Translations under genes and position numbers: made by a program
NCBI GenBank assembly: GCA_015999745.1
Contig: JAECQP010000029.1
Coordinates: 1-45,589, forward strand
Reading direction: 5' to 3'
Length of the DNA stretch: 45,589 bases
DNA from: Sphingobacteriia bacterium
Lineage (GTDB): Bacteria; Bacteroidota; Bacteroidia; Chitinophagales; Chitinophagaceae
Notes under the pieces: model-generated
What the model was told of the DNA's origin: nothing
Seen by the model: only the letters and a program-made list of their open reading frames with translations
The model's database searches: none
In this document: positions 1-7,901 of the stretch, in pieces
Numbering within the stretch: position 1 is the stretch's first letter
How the letters are laid out: every line of letters begins with the position of its first letter

Positions 1-976
1 CTTCCAGCGCTGTACTTGGCGTGTTCCATCCCCAACCCATATCCCATGCACCTGAACCCCGTACACCCTGCAGGCTTGCATATTGGATACCCTGGGCAGT
101 AGGATTGTTGGCATCGGCCCTTCCCTGTACTTCAAAAATGGACTCCTTTGAATTTTCTCCTTCTTCACTGAAGATGGTAGCATAAGGGGTAGAGAGATCA
201 TATTGTCCGGAGTTCATCACCAGGCTGGCGGCGCCCATAGCCGCTGCCCATTTTTGCTGGGTCAGGTATACTTTAGCCAGCATACCGTTGGCAGCGCCAC
301 TGGTAATACGACCTGCAAATTTGGAAGCATCCCAACTGGAGGGCAGGTTGGCTGCCGCAAAAGTCAGATCCTTTTCAATAAAGGAATACAACTGTGCAGT
401 ACCAGACTGCGGCACATTATTTTGTGCTGCAGGGTCTGCAAACAGGGTATCAATGATCGGCACCCTGCCAAAGAACCTGGTAAGCATGAAATAAGCGTAC
501 CCGCGGATAAACCTTACTTCTGCCTGTGATTGAACTTTAATAGCATCAGTGGTAACGATATTGGTATTGTTACCAATCTGGTAAAGGGTGCTGTTGCATT
601 TGTTGATCAGCCCGTAAAAACCGGTCCACAGAGAATTGGCGCGGCCGCTGCTGGGGAGTACGGGAAAATTATCCATGCTGATCACATCGGCGCCACCATC
701 GGAAGGTGTGCTTCCTTTATCGGCATCGTCGCTGCGGATACTGGTTGCGTTTACAAATCCGTCTACATGTACACTGTAATCGCGGAGGCTGTTGTATGCA
801 CCAAAAATGTACTGATCATAAGGGCCGGAACCTCCTGGATAAGGATAGTTTTCCTCATCATATCCGCCCTGTCTGGCGGTATCCAGGAATTTTTTACAAC
901 CCGTGAATGCGGTTGCAAGTGCAAGCACCAGCATTGTTTTAGCCAGGCTTGTTTTGAATATGTTGAATAATTTCAT
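1..976 (-). CDS. SusD/RagB-family nutrient-binding lipoprotein (C-terminus cut by window edge)
   Basis: The first ~325 residues of a SusD-type outer-membrane lipoprotein; SusD proteins are the surface lids of SusC transporters. The start is the ATG at 976-974. A lipoprotein signal ends in the lipobox before Cys27 (AFTGCKK), followed by SusD-like helical sequence typical of the TPR-containing N-terminal half (for example QAEVRFIRGYAYFMLTRFFG and LAKVYLTQQKWAAAM). The family is usually 450-550 residues, so about a third is missing beyond the left edge; no internal break is seen. It begins 24 bases after the stop of the STN-type susC on the same strand and is surely the last or next-to-last gene of the sigma-FecR-SusC-SusD operon. 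The substrate cannot be read from this fragment. Family call firm. Confidence 0.93.
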   Translation of the reverse strand, partial: MKLFNIFKTSLAKTMLVLALATAFTGCKKFLDTARQGGYDEENYPYPGGSGPYDQYIFGAYNSLRDYSVHVDGFVNATSIRSDDADKGSTPSDGGADVISMDNFPVLPSSGRANSLWTGFYGLINKCNSTLYQIGNNTNIVTTDAIKVQSQAEVRFIRGYAYFMLTRFFGRVPIIDTLFADPAAQNNVPQSGTAQLYSFIEKDLTFAAANLPSSWDASKFAGRITSGAANGMLAKVYLTQQKWAAAMGAASLVMNSGQYDLSTPYATIFSEEGENSKESIFEVQGRADANNPTAQGIQYASLQGVRGSGAWDMGWGWNTPSTALE

Positions 977-1000
977 TTTTAATTGCTTTAGATAGTTGAA

Positions 1001-4000
1001 TTAAAAAGTGACATTTAAACCAAAGGAATAAACAGCAGGAACGGGATATACGCCATTGTCCGCACCGCCGCCAAGAATATTGCCGATCTGTGCTTCAGGT
1101 GAATAACCGGTTACCTTGCTCCAGCTCTTAATGTTCTGACCGCTGATGTAAATCCTTGCTTTTGAAATACCTACTTTGCTTAAAGCGTTTGCACCGAATG
1201 TATAACCGATCTGTACGGTTCTGATACGGAAGTAATCGCCCGGCTCCAGGAAATAACTGCTGAACAGGAAGTTGTTGCCGCGGGTATTATCCAGGATCGG
1301 CTCCACGTTGGTGGTTCCGCCTCCGGTCCATGCGTTCAAACGATTGCTTTCATAATTCAGGGTTGCAAAATTGGCAATACGCCGCTGTGTGTAAATTTTA
1401 TTACCGGCTACGCCTTGCCCTTCCAGCAAAAGGTCAAACCCTTTATAGGCTGCACTGATATTCAAACCATAGCTGTATGGAGGAAATGGTGTGCCCAGAT
1501 AAGTTCTGTCTGCAGGAGACAAAACGCCATCCCCGTTAACATCTGCATAGGCAATATCCCCGGGCAGTGAATTGGTGAATCTTGGTTGTTTACCTAACTC
1601 TGCTGTTGACTGGTAAATACCGATCTGGCGGTATCCGTAGAAGTAACCGATAGACTTACCGGTTTCGGTAAGGTTGGCTCCGCTGTTACCAATCAACTGG
1701 AAGTTGGTATTGTCTCCGATAGAGTTCACTACATTTTTATTGTAGCTGAAGTTGGGAGATACAGAATAGGTAAAGTCCTTACCAACCTGGTCGCTCCAGG
1801 TAAAGCTTACTTCAATGCCCTTGTTGGTAATACTTCCAAGGTTGGTGAAGTAACTGCGTGTTTCATTGGGTAATGATACCGCAGTAAGGATATCGGTTGT
1901 TTTCCTGCTGTAATAAGTAATCTCTGCACTCAGTTTGTTATGGAGTGTTTTGAAATCCACGCCGATATCTGTACCGGTAACCACTTCCCAATGCAGGTTA
2001 GGGTCCGGTATGTATGCCGCCTGAATAGCTGTGTACACATTGTTTCCGAAGATGGCGGTGGATGCATTGGAGATGCCCGGCTTGTACAGGTTGTCTGCAA
2101 AACCGTTGGCATTTCCGGTTTGTCCCCAGGAAGCGCGGAATTTCAGGTAATCAATTGCTTTAACAGCTTCAATAAAACTTTCTTCGCTGGCAACCCAGCC
2201 CAGGCCTACGCTACCGAATGTGCCCCATCTGTTCTGAGGAGCGAATTTGGAACTACCGTCTCTGCGGATGGTTGCATTAACGAGGTATTTATTATTATAG
2301 GCATAGTTGATCCTTCCGAACAAACCCATCAGCGAACTCTTACCTCCGCCACCACCGAAATTACCGGGGTTATTGGAGTTAATAGTGCTGATATACCAAA
2401 AGTCCGGGTTATTGGGAACATTCACAGTGGTATCTCTTCTGTTTCCATTGATGAAAGTACTCTCGCTGTAAATAGAAGTGAAACCGGCCAGCGCGGTAAT
2501 CTTATGACCGCCGCCCAGCGCTTTGTCGAAGGTCAACGTGTGATCCTGCTGAAAACGCTTGTACTCCGCCTGTTCCTGTGTTACACTGGTTCTGATGGTA
2601 TTGTCGTATGTAGTGGTGGTAGGTGCAGCACCTTCTCCAAGGTTCACAAAATAGTAAGGAAGCGGGGTATAGCTTCTCGCATTGTTGAAACCAAGATCGG
2701 CATACACCGTAGACTTAAAGGTAAAGTTCTGCAGGAATTTTACTTCTGCATACATGGTTCCGATAAAACGAAATCCCTTGTTGATGGAAGTGCCTCTGTT
2801 GCGATTCAGGGTAGCGATCGGATTGCCTACCTGCGCCCTTTGGAAAGAAGGCATGCTGTAGTAAGTATTTGCATCCACCTGGATCGGTACAATCGGCGCA
2901 GCCCAGAGTGCATTGGTTAAACTAACACCTGTAGGATTCTGAATCCAGTGAAATGCATTGACCTCTCCGCCCACTTTGATCTTGTTGTTGAAGCGAACTT
3001 CCTGGTTTAAACGGAACATATACTTTTCGTAACTATCGTATTTCACCACACCGTCCTGCTTATTGTAGCCCACGCTTAAATAAGTGGAACTTTTCTCTCC
3101 GCTGTTGGAGATGCTCAGGTTATTGGTGCTGATCAGCGCAGAGCGAAGGATTTCATTCTGCCAGTTGGTGTTGGCTGTGTAATTGGTGAAATCAAACGGA
3201 GCTGCATTCAGATTAGCCAGCTGGGCCGCATACAGCTTCTTGAAACCGGCCGCATCAGTTACAGCAATTTTATCTGTTACAGACTGTACCCCAATGGAGC
3301 TTTGGAAATTAATTTTGGTCTGGCCTCTTGCCGCCTTTTTTGACGTTACTGCTATAACACCGTTCGCTCCTCTCAAACCATAGATGGCAATGGAAGAAGG
3401 ATCTCTCAGTACATCAATGGTTTCTATATCTGCCGGGTTCAGGAAATCGATATTATCCTGTAATACACCATCCACCACATAAACGGGGCTGGCGCTGTTG
3501 GTACTGTTCACGCCCCTGATCCTAACCACAGGGCTTGCACCCGCAATACCGGAGTTGGTTACGGTAAGACCGGCCACACGTCCCTGCAGGGAACTGATCG
3601 GGTTGGTATTGGGCATCTTGGCCACATCATCTCCTTTAACAGTAGTGATAGAACCGGTCAGGTCTCTTTTTTTCTGAGTACCATAACCGATCACTACTAC
3701 CTGGTCCAGCGTAGTATACGCAGGAACGAGGGTAAGATTCAGGGTCGTTCTTCCGGACAAGGCAATTTCCTGGGTTTCAAATCCCAGGGAAGAGATCACC
3801 AGTTTGGCATTGGCATCCGGTACCGTGATCGTAAAATCACCTTCGTTATTGGTTGTAGTGCCAATATTGGTTCCTTTCACAAAAACGGAGACTCCGGCAA
3901 TGGCTTCTCCGGATGCTCCTGTTATTTTTCCGGAGACCTTGATGGCTTCCATCGAAATCTCAGCAGCAGTGACACCATCTTTCAGCACAACCAGGTTGGT

Positions 4001-4336
4001 GCCAAGCACTTTGTAACTGATTCCTGTATTCAGCAGTACTTTATCGAGCACTTCGCTTACAGAAGCCTGAACCACATCCACATTCACTTTGGGTTTTCCC
4101 TTGATCATTTCTTCTGTAAACAGAAAGCGGTAGTCGCTTTTACTTTCGATGGCGAATAAAACCTTCTTGATCTCTGCGGCAGTCATTTTCAGGGTAATTT
4201 TCTCCTGTGACCATCCGGTAGCAGAAACCTGCAAACAGGCAAATAGCAGCAAAGCAGACGTCAATTTCATAATTCTTGTAAGCTTTAAATACAAAAGAAC
4301 CTTGTCTGAAACAGGGGCTGTTTCATTTTTTTTCAT
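1001..4336 (-). CDS. SusC/RagA-family TonB-dependent receptor with N-terminal STN signalling domain
   Basis: A 1111-residue outer-membrane TonB-dependent transporter. After a signal peptide (hydrophobic core about residues 24-40) come an STN domain (about 45-115), which in known relatives contacts the periplasmic part of FecR, a carboxypeptidase-regulatory-like beta-sandwich (about 130-212, VSGKITGASGEAIAGVSVFV), the plug (about 215-330, VVVIGYGTQKKRDLTGS) and a 22-strand-type barrel ending in an aromatic-terminated strand (YSFGLNVTF). The STN domain fits with fecR and the ECF sigma gene directly upstream: this is a self-signalling uptake system that reports substrate to its own sigma factor. 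The long start at 4336 is kept because relatives often begin with a charged leader before the hydrophobic core; a start at 4270 (MKLTSALLL) is also possible. Substrate unknown. Confidence 0.95.
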   Translation of the reverse strand: MKKNETAPVSDKVLLYLKLTRIMKLTSALLLFACLQVSATGWSQEKITLKMTAAEIKKVLFAIESKSDYRFLFTEEMIKGKPKVNVDVVQASVSEVLDKVLLNTGISYKVLGTNLVVLKDGVTAAEISMEAIKVSGKITGASGEAIAGVSVFVKGTNIGTTTNNEGDFTITVPDANAKLVISSLGFETQEIALSGRTTLNLTLVPAYTTLDQVVVIGYGTQKKRDLTGSITTVKGDDVAKMPNTNPISSLQGRVAGLTVTNSGIAGASPVVRIRGVNSTNSASPVYVVDGVLQDNIDFLNPADIETIDVLRDPSSIAIYGLRGANGVIAVTSKKAARGQTKINFQSSIGVQSVTDKIAVTDAAGFKKLYAAQLANLNAAPFDFTNYTANTNWQNEILRSALISTNNLSISNSGEKSSTYLSVGYNKQDGVVKYDSYEKYMFRLNQEVRFNNKIKVGGEVNAFHWIQNPTGVSLTNALWAAPIVPIQVDANTYYSMPSFQRAQVGNPIATLNRNRGTSINKGFRFIGTMYAEVKFLQNFTFKSTVYADLGFNNARSYTPLPYYFVNLGEGAAPTTTTYDNTIRTSVTQEQAEYKRFQQDHTLTFDKALGGGHKITALAGFTSIYSESTFINGNRRDTTVNVPNNPDFWYISTINSNNPGNFGGGGGKSSLMGLFGRINYAYNNKYLVNATIRRDGSSKFAPQNRWGTFGSVGLGWVASEESFIEAVKAIDYLKFRASWGQTGNANGFADNLYKPGISNASTAIFGNNVYTAIQAAYIPDPNLHWEVVTGTDIGVDFKTLHNKLSAEITYYSRKTTDILTAVSLPNETRSYFTNLGSITNKGIEVSFTWSDQVGKDFTYSVSPNFSYNKNVVNSIGDNTNFQLIGNSGANLTETGKSIGYFYGYRQIGIYQSTAELGKQPRFTNSLPGDIAYADVNGDGVLSPADRTYLGTPFPPYSYGLNISAAYKGFDLLLEGQGVAGNKIYTQRRIANFATLNYESNRLNAWTGGGTTNVEPILDNTRGNNFLFSSYFLEPGDYFRIRTVQIGYTFGANALSKVGISKARIYISGQNIKSWSKVTGYSPEAQIGNILGGGADNGVYPVPAVYSFGLNVTF

Positions 4337-4407
4337 ATTTTAGGATTGAAGGGGTTAATAATAGCAGTTATCCTGTCAGAGAAACTGTCCTTAAAATGTT
4401 AACCTTA

Positions 4408-4444
4408 CGGGGGTTCCGGTGCAACGGACCCCCGTTTTGTTTTT
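4408..4444 (+). terminator. Terminator-like GC hairpin with T-tract on the plus strand, antisense in the fecR-susC gap
   Basis: Bases 4408-4414 (CGGGGGT) pair with 4428-4434 (ACCCCCG) and CCG 4416-4418 with CGG 4425-4427, leaving one bulged T. The stem is followed on the plus strand by TTTTGTTTTTG (4435-4444). This is intrinsic-terminator shape for plus-strand transcription, yet both flanking genes are on the minus strand. On the minus strand the stem has no downstream T-run, so there it would act only as a stable mRNA hairpin. See findings. Confidence 0.55.
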
Positions 4445-4491
4445 GCCCTTCACTAAGACGTGTTCTTATAATGGTACATATGGCGTATGTG

Positions 4492-5577
4492 TTAGCGGTG
4501 AATAATAATTTTCCGGTCTTTTTGTTCAATTTTAACTGGTATCATCAGCCTCAGGGCCTCCAGGGCCTGATCAATCGTTTCTTTATCAAAGCTTCCGTTC
4601 ATCCGGGTCTGCTTCAGCTGTTCTCCCTCTATCACAATTTTTACATCATACCATCTTTCCATTCGGGTAGCCAGCTCTTCAAACGTTTCATCCCTGAACA
4701 CCAGCCTGTTTTCCACCCATTGGGTTTCGGGTAATGTTTTATCTACCTGATCGTATTTCAGCTTATTAATAGAAACAGTGGGGATAATGGTTTTAGCCGC
4801 AGCAACCGAGGCCGTCTTAACCATATTGTTCTCCACAATCAGTTTTTCGTTGGGAGAAAGAATGATTTTATTATCGGGCCGGTTCTTAATCGTTACCTCA
4901 ATACTGCCGCGGATCAAACTGGTTTCGGTATGTTTGTCTTCGGGATAGGCTTTTACATTAAATGCAGTTCCCAATACCCGTATATTGATATTGGTGGTAT
5001 GGATCACGAAGGGCTTATCCTTCATTTTTATTACATCGAAGTAACCCTCACCGGTAAGGGCTACTTCCCTCTGCTGAAGGCCATACTCTTTATTATAGGT
5101 TAGTTTACTGCCCGAATTCAGCATTACAACGGTTCCGTCCGGAAGCTGGATCCTGGTTTTAGAACCCATCCTGGTAGACACTTCATTGAATTCCTGAACA
5201 GCAGCAATGGAAGCTGCCCCCTTGTTCTTCTGCAATCCGATCACCGAATAGGTAGCAACAGCCAGGATAACGGCGGCGGCGGCCCACATCCAATTTCGGG
5301 AACGCCATAAACGGACCACAGGGGCTTTGGAACGGGGAGCGCCTTCATCCAGGGTGATATTCATCTCCGCCAACCGATTCAAATGGAGTAAAAAAGCATC
5401 CTCCGAAACAGAGGGATCGTATGCAGGCTGCTTTTCCCAGAGACCTTCCAGGTTTTGAACAGCATACTGCCACTCGGGGTTTTCCGTGATCAGCAACTCC
5501 AGTTCAGCCAGTTCTTCCTCACTGGCTTCACGGGTGAGTTTTTTGGAAAGCAGTACCCACATTTTTTCCTGGTTCAT
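4492..5577 (-). CDS. FecR-family anti-sigma factor
   Basis: A 361-residue inner-membrane regulator that holds its cognate ECF sigma factor and passes on the signal from the STN domain of the outer-membrane receptor. The cytoplasmic N-terminus (1-92) has the typical small helical anti-sigma region with a Trp-rich segment (ENPEWQYAVQNLEGLWEK). A single membrane segment lies at about 95-115. The periplasmic FecR domain spans about 135-235 (RIQLPDGTVVMLNSGSKLTY; GYFDVIKMKDKPFVIHT; VLGTAFNVKAY). A C-terminal DUF4974/STN-like unit covers about 290-361 (RLVFRDETFEELATRMERWY). It begins 62 bases after the sigma gene and ends 155 bases before susC, so one transcript is likely. The cognate relation is inferred from gene order, which is canonical in Bacteroidota. 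Confidence 0.95.
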   Translation of the reverse strand: MNQEKMWVLLSKKLTREASEEELAELELLITENPEWQYAVQNLEGLWEKQPAYDPSVSEDAFLLHLNRLAEMNITLDEGAPRSKAPVVRLWRSRNWMWAAAAVILAVATYSVIGLQKNKGAASIAAVQEFNEVSTRMGSKTRIQLPDGTVVMLNSGSKLTYNKEYGLQQREVALTGEGYFDVIKMKDKPFVIHTTNINIRVLGTAFNVKAYPEDKHTETSLIRGSIEVTIKNRPDNKIILSPNEKLIVENNMVKTASVAAAKTIIPTVSINKLKYDQVDKTLPETQWVENRLVFRDETFEELATRMERWYDVKIVIEGEQLKQTRMNGSFDKETIDQALEALRLMIPVKIEQKDRKIIIHR

Positions 5578-5639
5578 GTATTTTGGTTGGTACTACCTAA
5601 GACACTACGAACTGAAATAAACCCTTAAAGCAGATCCAA

Positions 5640-6230
5640 TTATTTTTTCAGGCTGATCCGGGTACGGATGGAGTTTCTGAGTTCCATAGGCATGCACCTG
5701 GCAATCCGGCGCAGGGCAATAGCCAGTTGGGCCTCAATTGTTTTGACCGAAATTTGCAATAAATCGGCAGCTTCTTTCTGTTTCAGGCCATCTTCCTTCA
5801 CCAGTTTGTAGATGAGTTTACACCGGTCTGGCAGGTCGTGGATAGTCCTCCGGATCTGGTTAACCATTTCCTCGGTCATCATTAATTGTTCCGGATCGTA
5901 GCTGGTGTGGTTCAGTTGAACCAGCCATCCTTTCGCCTCCAGCGCAGCCTGCCTTTTTTGTTTCGTCAGGCGATTAATCGCCAGGTTTTTGGCGGTAGCA
6001 TAGAAATACAACAAAGGAGATTCAATTTCGGTCAGTTCCACTCTTTTTTGCCAGATCCGCAAAAAAAGATCCGATACCAGCTCTTCAGCCTCCTCTCCCG
6101 ATTTCAGGATGGAATAAGCAAACTGCCTGAGCGGCTGGTGCAGCAGGACAAAGAGTTCCCGGTAGGCAACCTGGTCACTATCCAGTGCAATGGAATGCAG
6201 CAATCGTTTAATATAATCGTTGTCGGGCAT
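5640..6230 (-). CDS. ECF RNA polymerase sigma factor (Bacteroidota FecI-like)
   Basis: A 196-residue group-4 (ECF) sigma factor. Region 2 lies at about 25-90 (LRQFAYSILKSGEEAEELVS and the -10-recognition stretch DLFLRIWQKR). Region 4 at about 125-180 holds a helix-turn-helix (LPDRCKLIYKLVKEDGLKQK and AADLLQISVKTIEAQLAIA). No extra domains are present. It is first in the sigma > FecR > SusC > SusD order and should direct transcription of the downstream susCD genes when FecR releases it. The ATG at 6230 is taken because the coding signal starts there, just downstream of a -7-like element at 6241-6248. Family call is secure; the regulon cannot be seen from the window. Confidence 0.95.
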   Translation of the reverse strand: MPDNDYIKRLLHSIALDSDQVAYRELFVLLHQPLRQFAYSILKSGEEAEELVSDLFLRIWQKRVELTEIESPLLYFYATAKNLAINRLTKQKRQAALEAKGWLVQLNHTSYDPEQLMMTEEMVNQIRRTIHDLPDRCKLIYKLVKEDGLKQKEAADLLQISVKTIEAQLAIALRRIARCMPMELRNSIRTRISLKK

Positions 6231-6240
6231 GACTTCAATT

Positions 6241-6248
6241 CAAATATA
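6241..6248 (-). promoter_or_regulatory. Bacteroidota -7 element for the sigma/fecR/susCD operon
   Basis: On the minus strand this reads TATATTTG, a perfect TAnnTTTG. It sits 10 bases upstream of the sigma-gene ATG, which would give a very short leader. I find no convincing -33 TTG at 18-21 bases, so the call rests on the -7 element alone. Confidence 0.35.
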
Positions 6249-6309
6249 CTATTCAATTGTCCATTTTCAGAACTGTATGCCACCAAAATTTTCAGGCGAT
6301 CGTTGTAGA

Positions 6310-7818
6310 TTAATTGGCAGCGCTGAAATCGTAAAATTCATCTACATCTTTTTTAAACTGAACCAGGGAAGGCTTGTGGATATAATACATATGGCCGGAT
6401 TCATAGAAGTAAGGCTTTACATTCTTACGCTGTTCCGGGCGCAGGAACATGTGCTCTATATCGTATTTGGCAGTAAAATAAGGCGTAGCAAAATCATAGT
6501 AACCAAAGCCTACATACACTTTTAATGCAGGATTTTTAGCCATTGCATCCCGGAGGCTTTCTGCCACGTTCAGAAACTTGTTCTGTACATTGTTGTAGTT
6601 CCAGGGATATACATTCCCGAAAATATTGTAGGGCTTTTCCTCTTTAAAATTCAGTTCCTTCTGAAAATAATCATTCATGGTTGCGGTGAAGGGTCCGTCA
6701 ATATTGGCAAAAGAAGGATCAAAGCTGTTGCTCTCCGCCACATCATCAATATCCCGCCCGGTAAAGCGGGCATCCAGGCGGCCAATGGTCAGCCCGTCTT
6801 TTCTGCGCAATTCTTTGTAAAAGCGGTTTTCTTCTACCCGCAGGTTACTTTGCAATATGTATTCTTTCGACAAACCGGTATAATAACTCATTTTGGCGGC
6901 AACTGCGTCTTTCTCCACATCGGATAACCAGCCTCCTTTTAACAGGGCTGTGGCGTAAGCTCCCAGTGCAAATTCTTCTGACTCCTTCAGGGCTTTTTTC
7001 AAATCGGCCTGTAAGGCGGGAGCCAATTTTTGATGATACCAGGCGGCAGCGGTATATGAAGGAATGTATAAGGCGCGAGGTAAATCATTGCCTACGTAAT
7101 AATCATTGGTGCCAAAGTTCAGTACAGAAGAGATCAGGAAAATACCATTCAGGTAAATCCGGTGATAGTCCTGCAGGTATTTGGATAAGCCTGCAGCCCT
7201 TGTTGTGCCATAGCTTTCCCCCGCAAGGTATTTGGGAGACCCCCAACGTTCATAACGGGATAAAAAATCGCGTACAAATGCACCCATGGAACTGATGTCT
7301 TCCTGGTAGCCATGAAACTGTTTGGGATTTTCGCCCGGCGCCGGCCTGCTATAACCAGTTGAAACAGGGTCTATGAATACGAGGTCCGACTTATCGAGCC
7401 AGGTATATTCGTTGTTAATATACTGATAGGGCGGTCCGCTGGCAGCTCCATCCTCTTTCAATAATACTCTTTTAGGTCCGAGGCCTCCCATATGCAACCA
7501 CACGGAAGAAGAACCCGGTCCGCCATTAAACGTAAAGGTCAGCGGGCGTTTAGCGGCATCAGCACCCTCTTTTTTATAATACGTGAAAAACATTTTGGCA
7601 ATGGCTTTCCCGGTATCATTTTGCAGGGTCAGGTAGCCTGTATAAGCAGTATAATCTATTTTCTTACCTCCTACCATCACCGAATTCCGGCTAGTGGTAA
7701 CGGATACTCCGGCAGGCGTTGGTTCAGCAGCAGTCATTGCTGCCACAGAAGATTGCTTCTGTGCATGCAACTGTATCAGGGTCATTGCAAATAAAATCAG
7801 CAGGGAAACTTTTCTCAT
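6310..7818 (-). CDS. Secreted S10-family serine carboxypeptidase
   Basis: A 502-residue exported peptidase that would remove C-terminal residues from peptides in the periplasm or outside the cell. The start at 7818 is chosen because a signal peptide follows at once (MRKVSLLILFAMTLIQLHAQ); the open frame continues upstream to 8013 but then overlaps the neighbouring glucosidase and reads like noncoding sequence. The oxyanion region TFNGGPGSSSVWLHMGGLGP is at 96-115. The catalytic serine is S202 in GESYG, with D442 (YYDFATPY) and H476 (ESGHMYY) completing the triad in the S10 order Ser-Asp-His. Length and all catalytic residues are intact. It shares strand and direction with the GH1 gene upstream (84-base gap). 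S10 enzymes are best known from eukaryotes but occur in Bacteroidota. Confidence 0.93.
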   Translation of the reverse strand: MRKVSLLILFAMTLIQLHAQKQSSVAAMTAAEPTPAGVSVTTSRNSVMVGGKKIDYTAYTGYLTLQNDTGKAIAKMFFTYYKKEGADAAKRPLTFTFNGGPGSSSVWLHMGGLGPKRVLLKEDGAASGPPYQYINNEYTWLDKSDLVFIDPVSTGYSRPAPGENPKQFHGYQEDISSMGAFVRDFLSRYERWGSPKYLAGESYGTTRAAGLSKYLQDYHRIYLNGIFLISSVLNFGTNDYYVGNDLPRALYIPSYTAAAWYHQKLAPALQADLKKALKESEEFALGAYATALLKGGWLSDVEKDAVAAKMSYYTGLSKEYILQSNLRVEENRFYKELRRKDGLTIGRLDARFTGRDIDDVAESNSFDPSFANIDGPFTATMNDYFQKELNFKEEKPYNIFGNVYPWNYNNVQNKFLNVAESLRDAMAKNPALKVYVGFGYYDFATPYFTAKYDIEHMFLRPEQRKNVKPYFYESGHMYYIHKPSLVQFKKDVDEFYDFSAAN

Positions 7819-7901
7819 ATTCTGGTTAAATTGGAGAATGAATATACGAAAACTAGTTGAAGCCTTCAATGAGTTGATTTTATATCGGAGTATACAGCAG
7901 C

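Noticed and set aside
1940..2920. 326-codon open frame on the plus strand inside the first susC
   Set aside because: It lies wholly antisense to a well-supported TonB receptor, has an unusual Cys/Ile-rich translation and no family resemblance; it is a codon-use shadow.
4396..4734. 112-codon plus-strand frame across the fecR end and the gap
   Set aside because: It runs through the terminator hairpin and antisense to fecR; no family features.
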